A DNA stretch of 64,000 bases from Niabella ginsenosidivorans (GTDB lineage: Bacteria > Bacteroidota > Bacteroidia > Chitinophagales > Chitinophagaceae). A program made the translations under genes and the position numbers. Shown here piece by piece: positions 1 to 9,156 of the stretch; position 1 is the first letter of the stretch, and the number at the start of each line of letters is the position of its first letter. The stretch spans positions 1,054,001-1,118,000 of the forward strand of contig NZ_CP015772.1 of assembly GCF_001654455.1 (NCBI RefSeq). Direction: 5' to 3'. The notes under the pieces were generated by a model that saw only the letters and a list, made by a program, of their open reading frames with translations, searched no databases and was not told where the DNA came from.

Positions 1-1784
1 ATGCCCAGCAGGATACAGTGCGCTATGTAGGGGAAACCTTGTCAAATGTTGATTATCACCACGGGCAGCTGACACCGGCAGTGGGGGTGCACAATATACA
101 GGTGTTCCGGGCCAACCGGGAGCACCCGGAATGGGCCGGGGGATTGAACTGGACCTATAACCACCAGCCCATGCTGGTGTACTGGAATAACCGGTTTTAC
201 CTGCATTTTTTAAGTGATCCGGTAGGTGAACATGTGCCACCCGGCAAAACAGTTCTCATTACTTCAGAAGACGGGTACCGGTGGTCGGCGCCGGTAACGC
301 TTTTTCCTGAATATAAATTGCCGGATGGCTTTCAGAAAGAAGGGCGGACAGAAGTGGCGCACAACAGCTTTGCGGTCATGCACCAGCGGATCGGCTTTTA
401 TGTATCAAAAGAAAAAAGATTATTTGCGCTGGGTTTCTATGGTATTGCGCTGGGACCAAAGGATGATCCGAATGATGGCAGGGGCGTAGGCCGGGTGATC
501 CGTGAAATAAAGCGGGACGGCAGCTTCGGGCCTGTTTATTTTCTGAGGTACAATCATCGCTTCAGCGAAAAGAACACTCATTACCCGTTTTATAAAAGCG
601 CAAAAGATAAAGGCCTGGTAGCCGCTTGCGAAGAAATCCTGGCAACCCCTTTGCTGATGCAGCAAATGGTGGAAGAAGCAGATCGTAATGATCCGTTGAT
701 CCCGCTTAAAAAAGACTATAAGGCATTTAACTATTATCATTTGCCGGATGGGCGCGTGGCAGGGCTTTGGAAATATGCGCTCACCAGTATCAGCAGCAAT
801 GAAGGCAAAAGCTGGGAATATACGCCCACCCGGGCACCGGGCTTTGTAAATGCCAATGCAAAAATATGGGGACAAAGAACTTCTGATGGGAAGTACATTA
901 CCGTGTACAATCCTTCTGAATTCCGATGGCCTTTGGCCCTGTCGGTGAGCGATGACGGGCTGCACTATAAAAACCTGCTGCTGGTAAACGGTGAAATTAC
1001 ATCGCTCCGGTATGGAGGTGCCTACAAAAGCTATGGACCGCAGTATGTAAGGGGCATACAGGAAATGGATGGCAAAACTCCGGATGGCAATGTATGGGTG
1101 GGCTACAGCATGAATAAAGAAGATATCTGGGTGGCAAAGATTCCGGTTCCGGTAAAAAGTGGAGTAACGGGTAATGTGGCGGATGATTTTGAGGCAGTAA
1201 AACCTGATGAGGCGCTGAAGAACTGGAACCTCTACAGTCCGCTGTGGGCGCCTGTTGGCATTGAAAGGTCCGGAGGTAAAAATGTATTGTCCCTGGCGGA
1301 TTATGATCCGTTCGATTTTGCCAAGGCTGAACGGGTGGTTCCGGAAGCTGCTAAAATGAAAATAGCTTTTAGTATAACGCCGCAGCAAACAGCAAACGGG
1401 CGGCTGGATATTGAGCTGCAGGATGCAAAAAATACGGCCTGTGTGCGCATCTCTTTTGACTCCACGGGTGCGATCCTTACAAAAGCAGGTTACAGGGATC
1501 GTGCGCTTGCAAAGTACGAGGCGGGCAAAACATACAATTTTGTAATAGAGCTGGATGCAGGGAAACGATTCTATACGGTAACAATCAATGATGCTAAACC
1601 GGTAAATGGTATTTTCTTTGCTCCGGTGCATAAAGTGCATCATGTTACCTTCAGAACAGGATCGGTACGCCGGTTTCCTGATGCGGACACGCCTACAGAC
1701 CAGGATTATGATCTGCCGCGTGCAGGGGAAAAAGATCAGAAAGCCATTTATCAGATCGGGTATTTTAAAGCAGTACATCAATAA
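1..1784 (+). CDS. Sialidase-fold (BNR-like) secreted glycosidase-like protein, 5' end cut by window
   Basis: The frame is open from base 3, and the residues before the first possible internal start (GTG at 18) read AQQDT. This looks like the end of a signal peptide, so only the leader is probably missing. About residues 1-380 look like a beta-propeller of the sialidase superfamily, with degenerate Asp-box-like turns: TSEDGYRW near residue 82, SSNEGKSW near 262 and SVSDDGLHY near 311. Residues about 385-588 form a separate beta-rich C-terminal domain that resembles a concanavalin-like carbohydrate-binding module. The gene is followed after 3 bp by a glycosidase and then an esterase, so it is probably in one operon for glycan breakdown. 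The substrate cannot be read from the sequence, and true sialidase activity is only one possibility. Confidence 0.8.
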   Translation, partial: AQQDTVRYVGETLSNVDYHHGQLTPAVGVHNIQVFRANREHPEWAGGLNWTYNHQPMLVYWNNRFYLHFLSDPVGEHVPPGKTVLITSEDGYRWSAPVTLFPEYKLPDGFQKEGRTEVAHNSFAVMHQRIGFYVSKEKRLFALGFYGIALGPKDDPNDGRGVGRVIREIKRDGSFGPVYFLRYNHRFSEKNTHYPFYKSAKDKGLVAACEEILATPLLMQQMVEEADRNDPLIPLKKDYKAFNYYHLPDGRVAGLWKYALTSISSNEGKSWEYTPTRAPGFVNANAKIWGQRTSDGKYITVYNPSEFRWPLALSVSDDGLHYKNLLLVNGEITSLRYGGAYKSYGPQYVRGIQEMDGKTPDGNVWVGYSMNKEDIWVAKIPVPVKSGVTGNVADDFEAVKPDEALKNWNLYSPLWAPVGIERSGGKNVLSLADYDPFDFAKAERVVPEAAKMKIAFSITPQQTANGRLDIELQDAKNTACVRISFDSTGAILTKAGYRDRALAKYEAGKTYNFVIELDAGKRFYTVTINDAKPVNGIFFAPVHKVHHVTFRTGSVRRFPDADTPTDQDYDLPRAGEKDQKAIYQIGYFKAVHQ

Positions 1785-1787
1785 TTC

Positions 1788-3311
1788 ATGTATATAAGAT
1801 TTTTCAATAGCATTTTCTTTTTGATGATCACAGCGGTCACGCTACAGGCACAGGTACTGCAACCAGGCGCCTTTAAGCATTATGTGGATCATTTTAATAC
1901 CATGGAGCAGGAAACCATTGTGCAGGCTATTCCCAATTCGGAATCCTGGAACTGGATGCAAAAGAATATTCCCCTGTTTAACTGCCCGGATAAAAATTTT
2001 GAAGAGCTTTATTATTACCGCTGGTGGACACTGCGTAAGCATATTAAGAAAACACCGAATGGTTTTGCATTTACGGAATTTTTGATACAGCGGTCTTACG
2101 CAGACAAATACAACCTCATCAGCAGCGCCCTGGGGCATCATATTTATGAGAGCCGCTGGCTGCATGACCAGCAATATTTGAATGAAGACCTGCTGACCTG
2201 GTACAGGGGCAATGAAGGCAAGCCGCTGAAAAAGCTGCGGTTTTACAGTGGCTGGAACAGTGATGCCATTTATAACCGCTACCTTGTGAACGGCGATACG
2301 GCATTTGTCAGGAATTTATTACCGGATCTGCTTGCCGACTACCAGGCATGGGAAGCGGAGAAAAGGTACCCCGGTGGCCTCTTCTGGCAGTATGATGTGC
2401 GGGATGCCATGGAGGAAACCATAAGCGGCGGGCGTAAGGAAAAGAATCCCCGCCCCTCTGTGAACGGGTACCTGTATGGGAATGCAAAAGCTATATCCGC
2501 TATAGCATCGTTGGCAGGCAATACAGCTTTGCAGCAGTTGTACCAGGCTAAGGCCGATACCTTAAAGATGCTGGTACAACAGGATCTGTGGAATAATAAA
2601 GCGCAATTTTTTGAAGTGCGGAAACAGCCTGTAGATACATTGGCCAACGTAATGGAAGAGATCGGGTTTATTCCCTGGTATTTTAATATGCCTGATGAAC
2701 AGTACAGCAACGCCTGGAGCAGGTTGATGAATCCCGCACATTTTAATGCTCCTGCGGGCATTACCACTGCGGATCGCAGTCATCCGGCATTCCGTACACA
2801 TGGCTGTTGCAAGTGTGAATGGGATGGAGCTGTATGGCCTTTTGCTACTTCGCAAACATTAACCGCTATGGCCAATTTGCTGAACAACTATAAACAGCAC
2901 TTTGTTTCCAGGAACGATTATTTTCTGCAGCTTGAAAAATACATGAGGTCACAGCATAAAGATGGCAAACCCTATATCGGCGAATATATGGATGAAAAGA
3001 CAGGCAAATGGCTTACAGCCGATGAGCGTGGCCGCTATTACAACCACTCCACGTTTAACGATCTTGTGATTACCGGGCTGGTGGGTCTGCGTCCCAGGGC
3101 AGATGACCGGATCGAGGTGAACCCTTTGCTGCCTGCAGGTACGTGGGATTGGTTTGCGCTGGATCAGGTACTGTATCATGGAAAAATAATCACGATCATC
3201 TGGGACAGGACCGGCAAAAAATATCACAAAGGCAAAGGATTGTCTGTATGGGCAGATGGTAAATTGGTACAGCGGTCAAAAAAACTCCGGGGAATTATCG
3301 GAACGTTATAG
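1788..3311 (+). CDS. Secreted (alpha/alpha)6-barrel glycoside hydrolase (MGH1/trehalase-like fold)
   Basis: A signal peptide is visible at residues 1-21, ending in LQAQ. The mature protein of about 485 residues is rich in aromatic, helical segments typical of (alpha/alpha)6 toroid glycosidases related to mannosylglycerate hydrolase or trehalase. A likely active-site segment is QYDVRDAMEETISGG near residue 200, with acidic residues in a conserved-looking context. The CCKCEWDGAVWPFAT stretch near 342 and the YIGEYMD and YYNHSTFND stretches near 395-425 also fit this fold. It starts 3 bp after the sialidase-like gene and ends 5 bp before the esterase gene, so the three are almost surely co-transcribed. 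The exact linkage cut is unknown; the operon suggests a plant-type or host-type heteroglycan. Confidence 0.8.
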   Translation: MYIRFFNSIFFLMITAVTLQAQVLQPGAFKHYVDHFNTMEQETIVQAIPNSESWNWMQKNIPLFNCPDKNFEELYYYRWWTLRKHIKKTPNGFAFTEFLIQRSYADKYNLISSALGHHIYESRWLHDQQYLNEDLLTWYRGNEGKPLKKLRFYSGWNSDAIYNRYLVNGDTAFVRNLLPDLLADYQAWEAEKRYPGGLFWQYDVRDAMEETISGGRKEKNPRPSVNGYLYGNAKAISAIASLAGNTALQQLYQAKADTLKMLVQQDLWNNKAQFFEVRKQPVDTLANVMEEIGFIPWYFNMPDEQYSNAWSRLMNPAHFNAPAGITTADRSHPAFRTHGCCKCEWDGAVWPFATSQTLTAMANLLNNYKQHFVSRNDYFLQLEKYMRSQHKDGKPYIGEYMDEKTGKWLTADERGRYYNHSTFNDLVITGLVGLRPRADDRIEVNPLLPAGTWDWFALDQVLYHGKIITIIWDRTGKKYHKGKGLSVWADGKLVQRSKKLRGIIGTL

Positions 3312-3316
3312 AAAAA

Positions 3317-4765
3317 ATGAAATATTTAGTAACGATAGCCATTGTTTTTACCTGCTCTTTAAGTGCAAGGGGGCAACTGGTATTGCCAAAGATCATTGGG
3401 AATAATATGGTAGTACAGCAGGGACAACCGGTTCCTGTATGGGGCCGGGCAAAGGCAGGAGCTGCAATAGCAGTACGGTTCAGGGGCCAGGTAAAGCAAA
3501 CAGTAGCTGATGCGCAGGGTGCGTGGAAAGTTTTTCTTGACCCGTTGAAAGCTTCTTCTGATCCTGCGGAATTGAGAATTATTTCCGGAAAAGAAGCAGT
3601 AACACTGAGCAATATACTGGTGGGGGAAGTATGGCTATGCTCCGGCCAGTCGAATATGGAATTTGCTATGCGTAAAATAAGCAAGCTGCAGCCGCCACCC
3701 GGCGCGCATTGGCCGGTAAATGAATTGGAAACCGCCCATAACACCAACATCCGTATCTTTTTGGCGGAGCGCAAAAAAATGGCGCCGGATTCCACGCATT
3801 CCGGTTGGGCCGTGGCGGAGGGTACTGCATTGCGCAGCTTTTCGGCGGCGGGTTATTTCTTTGCAAAAGAGCTGCAGGCAAAGCTGAAAGTGCCGGTAGG
3901 CGTGATCTCGGCGGCAATTCCCGGCAGCCGTATTGAGCCCTGGATGCCGCAGGAGGCTTTTACAGCGCTGGATTTTTTCCGCGAACAAAAAGACAGCACT
4001 CATAGAATAGATGGCGATCCCGGTAAATTCTACACCCCGATGATCCGGCCGCTGATCCCCTTTGCCCTGAAAGGGTTTTTATGGTACCAGGGAGAATCCA
4101 ATTGTTTCCTGAATGAGCGATTGCAATACAGCTATAAAATGAAAGCGCTGATCAGTTACTGGCGTGCGCAATGGCATAACGATAAGCTGCCTTTTTACTA
4201 TGTGCAGATCGCTCCCTATTATTATTCAAAAGCAACCGACCGTTCCTATACGGTTTATAGTGAGCCTGAATTCTGGGAAGCGCAGTCTGCGGTTTTAAGA
4301 ATTCCCAATACGGCAATGATCAGCACACTAGATCTGAATGACGACCCGGCTGATCTGCACCCGGTGAATAAGTGGGGCCTGGGCAGGCGCCTGGCCGGTG
4401 CGGCGCTCAGTAAAACCTATCATGCAAGTGATGCAGCGCCCATGGGGCCGGTGTTTAAAAGCGCAGTACAAAAAAAGAATGCATTGGTAATTGATTTTGA
4501 TTATAAGGGAAAAGGGTTGGTGAGCCGGAACGGAAAAACGCTGGAAGGATTTGAGGTGGAAAATGAAAAAGGAACATATGTTACTGCAACCGCCATTATT
4601 AAAGACAACAAGGTTTGGATACGGGCAACAGATGTGATGGCGCCCCGTGCGGTACGCTATGCCTGGCGGGAAGATGCCCGCCCTTCGTTGTACAATAAAG
4701 ACGGATTACCGGCATTGCCGTTCCGGACGAATAGTGAATTGATAAAGGCTTTTAAGGCGGAGTAG
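3317..4765 (+). CDS. Sialate O-acetylesterase-type SGNH carbohydrate esterase
   Basis: The signal peptide is residues 1-19. The SGNH hydrolase domain shows the nucleophile block GQSNME with Ser112, the conserved WYQGESN block at about 256-262, and the catalytic Asp-x-His block DLH at 346-348. The length of 482 residues is normal for the family, which has an N-terminal beta domain before the esterase core and a C-terminal beta segment. Enzymes of this family remove O-acetyl groups from sialic acids, but homologues in polysaccharide loci also deacetylate pectin or xylan. With a rhamnosidase and a galactosidase nearby, deacetylation of a pectic glycan seems as likely as sialate chemistry. It is the last gene of a tight three-gene run. 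Confidence 0.88.
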   Translation: MKYLVTIAIVFTCSLSARGQLVLPKIIGNNMVVQQGQPVPVWGRAKAGAAIAVRFRGQVKQTVADAQGAWKVFLDPLKASSDPAELRIISGKEAVTLSNILVGEVWLCSGQSNMEFAMRKISKLQPPPGAHWPVNELETAHNTNIRIFLAERKKMAPDSTHSGWAVAEGTALRSFSAAGYFFAKELQAKLKVPVGVISAAIPGSRIEPWMPQEAFTALDFFREQKDSTHRIDGDPGKFYTPMIRPLIPFALKGFLWYQGESNCFLNERLQYSYKMKALISYWRAQWHNDKLPFYYVQIAPYYYSKATDRSYTVYSEPEFWEAQSAVLRIPNTAMISTLDLNDDPADLHPVNKWGLGRRLAGAALSKTYHASDAAPMGPVFKSAVQKKNALVIDFDYKGKGLVSRNGKTLEGFEVENEKGTYVTATAIIKDNKVWIRATDVMAPRAVRYAWREDARPSLYNKDGLPALPFRTNSELIKAFKAE

Positions 4766-4885
4766 ATCATTCAGTGCTGCTCTGCAAAACTTGTGGTTTC
4801 GCAGTAACGATGCCATCGCTTCAGGCGATAAAATAACTTGGGAGTAACCAAAAAGTAATGTCAGCCAGCTTGACGAAGGCTAATC

Positions 4886-4941
4886 CCTTGATTGTCTATA
4901 TTTCGTCAGGCTTCCCCGAAGTTTCGGGGTGACAATCAAGG
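4886..4941. repeat. Compound intergenic hairpin in the 4766-5207 gap
   Basis: The 442-bp gap between the esterase and the GH2 gene has no convincing ORF. It contains a nested inverted repeat. The outer arms are CCTTGATTGTC (4886-4896) and its exact complement (4931-4941). The inner arms are CCCCGAA (4914-4920) and TTCGGGG (4923-4929) with a 2-nt loop. The motif TTCGTCAGGC between the arms recurs at 12816 together with a following GGGCGACATTGA, which is close to the GGGGTGACAATCA seen here. This suggests a dispersed palindromic repeat family. No T-run follows, so it does not look like a plain terminator. Confidence 0.7.
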
Positions 4942-5207
4942 AGCCTTTTGGGTCAGCCTCAACTGAATGCAGCGGCGTAGCCTCGTCTGAATGTGTGAAC
5001 AGGGAACTTTAGTTCCTTGTTAAAATGACTGTAATAAAGGCCGGGAGCCGTAAGCTCGAACCATAAGTTGACGGCAATAGCTGAAGGCGGAAGAAGCTGA
5101 AGGAATACCGGTTTGGAAAAACGGATACAAAGCCGGGCCCTGCACTGCAGTTGCAGTGAGTGACACAAGGAAGACGATAGTAGTACTGTCGATGACAAAA
5201 TAAAAAA

Positions 5208-7973
5208 ATGCGTAGACTCACTCCTATATTTCTCTCATTGCTGTTTCTGAGCGCCAATGCCCAGCAGACAGAAGTGCAATACCTGTCCGGCAAAGGCAGT
5301 AATGATCCGGTGCAATGGGATTTCTTTTGCACGGGGGGAATGAATGCAAATAAATGGACAACCATCGGCGTGCCTTCCTGCTGGGAGCTGCAGGGTTTTG
5401 GAAAATACAATTACGGGTTTGCAAAGGACAGTGCCAAAGGCAAAGAGAAGGGGTTGTATAAATACCGCTTTTCCGTTCCTGCAAACTGGAAAAGCAAAAT
5501 GGTACATATTGTTTTTGAAGGAGTGATGACCGATGCCGAAGTAAAAGTAAATGGTAAGCTGGCCGGGCCGGTGCACCAGGGCGCCTTTTATGCATTCCGG
5601 TACGACATAAGTAAACTATTAAAATATGGAACCGGAAACCTGCTGGAAGTAACGGTGGCCAAGCACTCTGCCAACAGATCCGTGAACACAGCAGAGCGTG
5701 AAGGGGATTTCTGGATCTTTGGCGGCATCTTTCGCCCCGTATGGCTGGAAGCACTGCCTAAAATGCATATCAGTTCTGTAAAGATTGATGCGCGGGCGAA
5801 TGGTTTGTTTTCCGCTGTTGTGCAGACAAATGCATCCGGAAGGGAACGAATAAGCATTGCGCTCTATGACAGCAGGAATAACAAGGTTGCAGCGTACAAT
5901 GCTCCTGATACCGCAGTCCTGAAAAAAGGCACTTTCTTTGTGCAGTGTCAGGTAAGCGATATTCAGCAATGGAGCCCGGAAGACCCGAACCTGTATAAGG
6001 CGGTTTTTACTTTATATAAAAAAGACCAGCCGGTACATACAATTACTCAGCAATTCGGGTTCAGAACAGTGGAGCTGAAACAGCGCGATGGCATTTATAT
6101 CAACGGCGTAAAAGTAAAATTCAAAGGCATTAACCGGCATTCCTTCCGTCCGGAAACGGGGCGTGCCCTAAGCCGGCAGAACAGTGTTGAAGATGTGCTG
6201 CTGATCAAAGAAATGAACATGAATGCTGTGCGCATGAGCCATTACCCGCCCGATGAGCATTTCCTGGATGTATGCGATTCATTAGGACTGTTTGTGATGG
6301 ATGAACTGGCCGGGTGGCATGGCCATTATGATACGCCAACGGGAACAAAATTGCTGAAAGAAATGATCGGGCATGATGCGAACCATCCTTCTGTTGTTTT
6401 ATGGGCTAACGGAAATGAGGGCGGACATAATGCTGACCTCGACTCCCTGTTTACAGCGTTTGATATCCAGGAGCGGCCCGTGGTGCATCCCTGGCAATTG
6501 TTCAATGGTATTGATGCGCAGCATTACCGGCAGTACAATTATGGCATCGGCAATTATGATAACGGTCATGCTATTGTATTGCCTACAGAGTTCCTGCACG
6601 GGCAGTATGATGGCGGGCACGGCGCCGGGCTGGAAGATTACTGGGAAAAAATGTGGCAGGACCCGCTGCATGCCGGCGGTTTTTTATGGGATTTTGCGGA
6701 CCAGGCAGTAGTGCGCAGAGACCTTAACGATTCACTGGACACCAATAAAGGAAATGCCGCAGATGGTATTGTAGGCCCTCATCATGAAAAAGAAGGAAGT
6801 TTCTTTGCCGTAAAAGAAATATGGAGCCCGGTGCATTTTGAGCGCAGGGAAATAACACCGGCGTTTGACGGCAGGCTGAATATTGAGAACCGCTATCTGT
6901 ACACCAACCTGGATCAATGCCGGTTCAGTTGGGAGCTCAAACGGTTTGGCCTCACTGCAATAACTAATAAAAAAGGTACTGCTATAGCCCCTGAAATTCT
7001 ACCGGGCGCAAAGGGAATACTGGAGTTAAAACTTCCGGAAGACTGGAAAACTTATGATGCATTATATGTAACCGTTAAGGACAAAAATCAAATGGAACTC
7101 TTTACCTGGAGTTTCCCGATCAGCCTGCCAGAGAAAAAAGCAGCAGAGATCGTAAAGGAAGACGGTGAGGGTACTGTACAGATCAATACAGTTGATTCAT
7201 TGTATAAGATCAAAGTAAAGGATGTACAGATCATCATTAATAAAAATACCGGTCTGCTGGTGGCAGCGGAAAATGCAAAGGGCCCCACCGGGCTTACCAA
7301 CGGGCCGCGCATCCAGGAAGGGGTAACCAACTTCCGTAATTTTTCATACCGCTTTGAAGGGAAGCACCTGGTCATTGCATCTGCATTTGATAAAAAGAAA
7401 AGTTTTAATACACTCCGGTGGACCATTTACCCCGGTGGCTGGGTTAAGATGGAAGTCCGTTATTTCCCCCTGGCGCTGCACACGGATATGGTGGGCGTGA
7501 ATTTTGATTACCCGGAATCGCAATTGCGCTCTGTTATCTATATGGGCAACGGGCCCTATCGTGTCTGGAAAAACCGGATGAAAGGAACTTCATTTGGCAT
7601 CTGGAATAAGGTTTATAATAAGACAGAGACCGGGGAGCAGTGGGTATATCCTGAGTTTAAAGGCTATTATGCTGATTTTTACGGAGGATATTTCAATGGC
7701 AATAACCAGCGTTTTACAGTAGCTACAGAAACAGAAGATCTGTTCCTGCGGTTGTTCTCCGCTGCGCCCAAAACCGATCCCTGGCATAATTACGAACCGC
7801 TTTTTCCGGATGGGAACATTTCCTTTATGCAGGCGATCCCATCCATTGGCAATAAAACACAGACCAGCGAAACCACCGGCCCCATGGGGCAAAAAAATAT
7901 TTTTTACGATTATGAGAAGGATCCCGGCAGGGCACTGAAAATGATATTATGGTTTAATTTTGCAAACGAATAG
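5208..7973 (+). CDS. GH2-family beta-galactosidase-like enzyme, secreted
   Basis: A signal peptide ends near residue 19 (SANAQQ). The architecture is that of GH2: an N-terminal jelly-roll sugar-binding domain (about 25-185), an Ig-like domain (about 186-290), a TIM barrel (about 291-600) and further C-terminal beta domains to 921. Landmarks include GINRHSFRPETGR near 307, MSHYPPD near 343, the acid/base motif NGNEGG with Glu404, a candidate nucleophile Glu461 in LPTEF, and GGFLWDFADQ near 490. It probably releases terminal beta-galactose or a related residue in the periplasm. It follows a 442-bp repeat-bearing gap, so it likely has its own promoter, though I see no clear box. The specific sugar (galactose, galacturonate or arabinose) remains open. 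Confidence 0.88.
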   Translation: MRRLTPIFLSLLFLSANAQQTEVQYLSGKGSNDPVQWDFFCTGGMNANKWTTIGVPSCWELQGFGKYNYGFAKDSAKGKEKGLYKYRFSVPANWKSKMVHIVFEGVMTDAEVKVNGKLAGPVHQGAFYAFRYDISKLLKYGTGNLLEVTVAKHSANRSVNTAEREGDFWIFGGIFRPVWLEALPKMHISSVKIDARANGLFSAVVQTNASGRERISIALYDSRNNKVAAYNAPDTAVLKKGTFFVQCQVSDIQQWSPEDPNLYKAVFTLYKKDQPVHTITQQFGFRTVELKQRDGIYINGVKVKFKGINRHSFRPETGRALSRQNSVEDVLLIKEMNMNAVRMSHYPPDEHFLDVCDSLGLFVMDELAGWHGHYDTPTGTKLLKEMIGHDANHPSVVLWANGNEGGHNADLDSLFTAFDIQERPVVHPWQLFNGIDAQHYRQYNYGIGNYDNGHAIVLPTEFLHGQYDGGHGAGLEDYWEKMWQDPLHAGGFLWDFADQAVVRRDLNDSLDTNKGNAADGIVGPHHEKEGSFFAVKEIWSPVHFERREITPAFDGRLNIENRYLYTNLDQCRFSWELKRFGLTAITNKKGTAIAPEILPGAKGILELKLPEDWKTYDALYVTVKDKNQMELFTWSFPISLPEKKAAEIVKEDGEGTVQINTVDSLYKIKVKDVQIIINKNTGLLVAAENAKGPTGLTNGPRIQEGVTNFRNFSYRFEGKHLVIASAFDKKKSFNTLRWTIYPGGWVKMEVRYFPLALHTDMVGVNFDYPESQLRSVIYMGNGPYRVWKNRMKGTSFGIWNKVYNKTETGEQWVYPEFKGYYADFYGGYFNGNNQRFTVATETEDLFLRLFSAAPKTDPWHNYEPLFPDGNISFMQAIPSIGNKTQTSETTGPMGQKNIFYDYEKDPGRALKMILWFNFANE

Positions 7974-8002
7974 ATATAACCTCATGTTAAAACAGTCTTG
8001 CC

Positions 8003-9094
8003 ATGTTATCTAATTACAAACAAACCCTGAAAGAGCTGAAATCCATGATCCTGGCCAGCCGTTACCGTGCCGCTGCGCTGGCCAATAAGGAACTCCTGCT
8101 GTTGTATTTTTCGGTGGGCAAGCTGATTGCTGATAAGGCAAAGGCAGAAGCCTGGGGCGCCCGTGTATTGGAGCAGGTGTCAAAGGACCTGCAAAAAGAG
8201 CTGCCCGGACTCAGAGGCTTTTCTGCTACCAGCTTAAAGAAAATGCGGATTTTTTATACGGAATGGCAGATCGTTTTTGAATTTGGTCCGTTGCCAGCGG
8301 ACCAAATTCAAAATGGCAAAAAACGCGTGAAAACCAATAGTGGATTGAAGAAAGATAAAGTAAATCCAATTGGTCCGTTACTGACGGGCCAATTTAGAAC
8401 TGCTTTTTTTGCTATAGGTTTTACGCATCATTATGAAATATTGGCAAAGGCGAAAACAATGGAGGAGCGTGTATTCTATATTGTAAAAGCAGCAACGGAG
8501 TTTTTATCAATAGAGAATTTAAACAATTGTATTCAAAGCAATACATTTAAAAAGCAAGGTAAGTTCCTGAATAACTTTTCCCAAACGATCGTCAGTGAAA
8601 ATTTACGTGAAAAAGCATTGCTGGCGTTTAAAGATGAATACCCCTTTGATTTTATGAATGTTGCAGAAGCGGATGAGCAGGAATTTGAAAATGAAGTTGT
8701 ACGTAATATCAGGAAATTTATTTTATCAATCGGCAGTGATTTTGCATTTATCGGTAACCAATACCGCCTGGTGGTAGATGAGGAAGGATGTTTTGTTGAT
8801 CTGCTTTTCTTTAACCGGAAACTTCAAAGTCATGTAGCATTTGAATTGAAAAGAGAGAAGTTCAAGCCGGAGTATCTTGGTAAAATGAACTTTTATTTGT
8901 CGGCGTTGGATGATATGGTAAAACAGCCACATGAGAACCCATCGGTCGGGATCATCCTATGCAAAAGTAAAACAGATAAAGTGGTTGGATTTTCGTTTCG
9001 TGATTTTAATAAAGCTATGGGTGTGGCCACTTATAAGAGGAGCTGGGGACTTCCGGCAAAATACAAAGGATCCTGCCGGCTGCCTGGGCATTAA
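8003..9094 (+). CDS. DUF1016 / YhcG-type PD-(D/E)XK nuclease
   Basis: The N-terminal domain (about residues 1-170) has the FSVGK, GFSATSLKKMRIFY and GFTHHYEIL blocks of the DUF1016 N-terminal region, thought to be a DNA-binding or association module. The C-terminal domain carries PD-(D/E)XK nuclease residues: Asp266 in CFVDLLFF and Glu281-x-Lys283 in FELKREKF. The linker at about 92-135 is longer than usual and holds two in-frame palindromes listed separately. The gene starts 29 bp after the GH2 gene and ends 62 bp before the rhamnosidase, so it is embedded in a glycan locus. Family members are linked to repair, recombination or restriction-like functions, but the cellular role is unsettled. 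Alone, it is not evidence of a defence system. Confidence 0.88.
   Translation: MLSNYKQTLKELKSMILASRYRAAALANKELLLLYFSVGKLIADKAKAEAWGARVLEQVSKDLQKELPGLRGFSATSLKKMRIFYTEWQIVFEFGPLPADQIQNGKKRVKTNSGLKKDKVNPIGPLLTGQFRTAFFAIGFTHHYEILAKAKTMEERVFYIVKAATEFLSIENLNNCIQSNTFKKQGKFLNNFSQTIVSENLREKALLAFKDEYPFDFMNVAEADEQEFENEVVRNIRKFILSIGSDFAFIGNQYRLVVDEEGCFVDLLFFNRKLQSHVAFELKREKFKPEYLGKMNFYLSALDDMVKQPHENPSVGIILCKSKTDKVVGFSFRDFNKAMGVATYKRSWGLPAKYKGSCRLPGH
8275..8313. repeat. Perfect 16-bp palindrome inside the DUF1016 gene (copy 1)
   Basis: The arms 8275-8290 (ending TTTGGTCCG) and 8298-8313 (starting CGGACCAAA) are exact complements separated by a 7-nt loop. They are translated in frame as FGPLPADQIQ. The core TTGGTCCGTT then CGG-CCAA reappears exactly 87 bp later in copy 2. 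Confidence 0.9.
8368..8394. repeat. Second, 10-bp palindrome inside the DUF1016 gene (copy 2)
   Basis: The arms 8368-8377 (AATTGGTCCG) and 8385-8394 (CGGGCCAATT) pair with one mismatch across a 7-nt loop. They are translated in frame as IGPLLTGQF. The loop length and core match copy 1, and the spacing is 29 codons, so the reading frame is kept. Confidence 0.85.
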
Positions 9095-9156
9095 AAAAAT
9101 TACTGGATTAAAAAATATCCATCAGGTTTGTAAGGTTTAATAAGTGGCCCGGAGAC

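Noticed and set aside
420-1781. 453-codon open reading frame on the minus strand
   Set aside because: It lies antisense inside the sialidase-like gene, has no recognisable domain and a cysteine- and arginine-rich composition expected from antisense of a coding frame.
8003-9094. A defence island or restriction system around the DUF1016 gene
   Set aside because: No methyltransferase, specificity subunit, helicase, toxin-antitoxin or phage-related gene is nearby; only glycoside hydrolases flank it.
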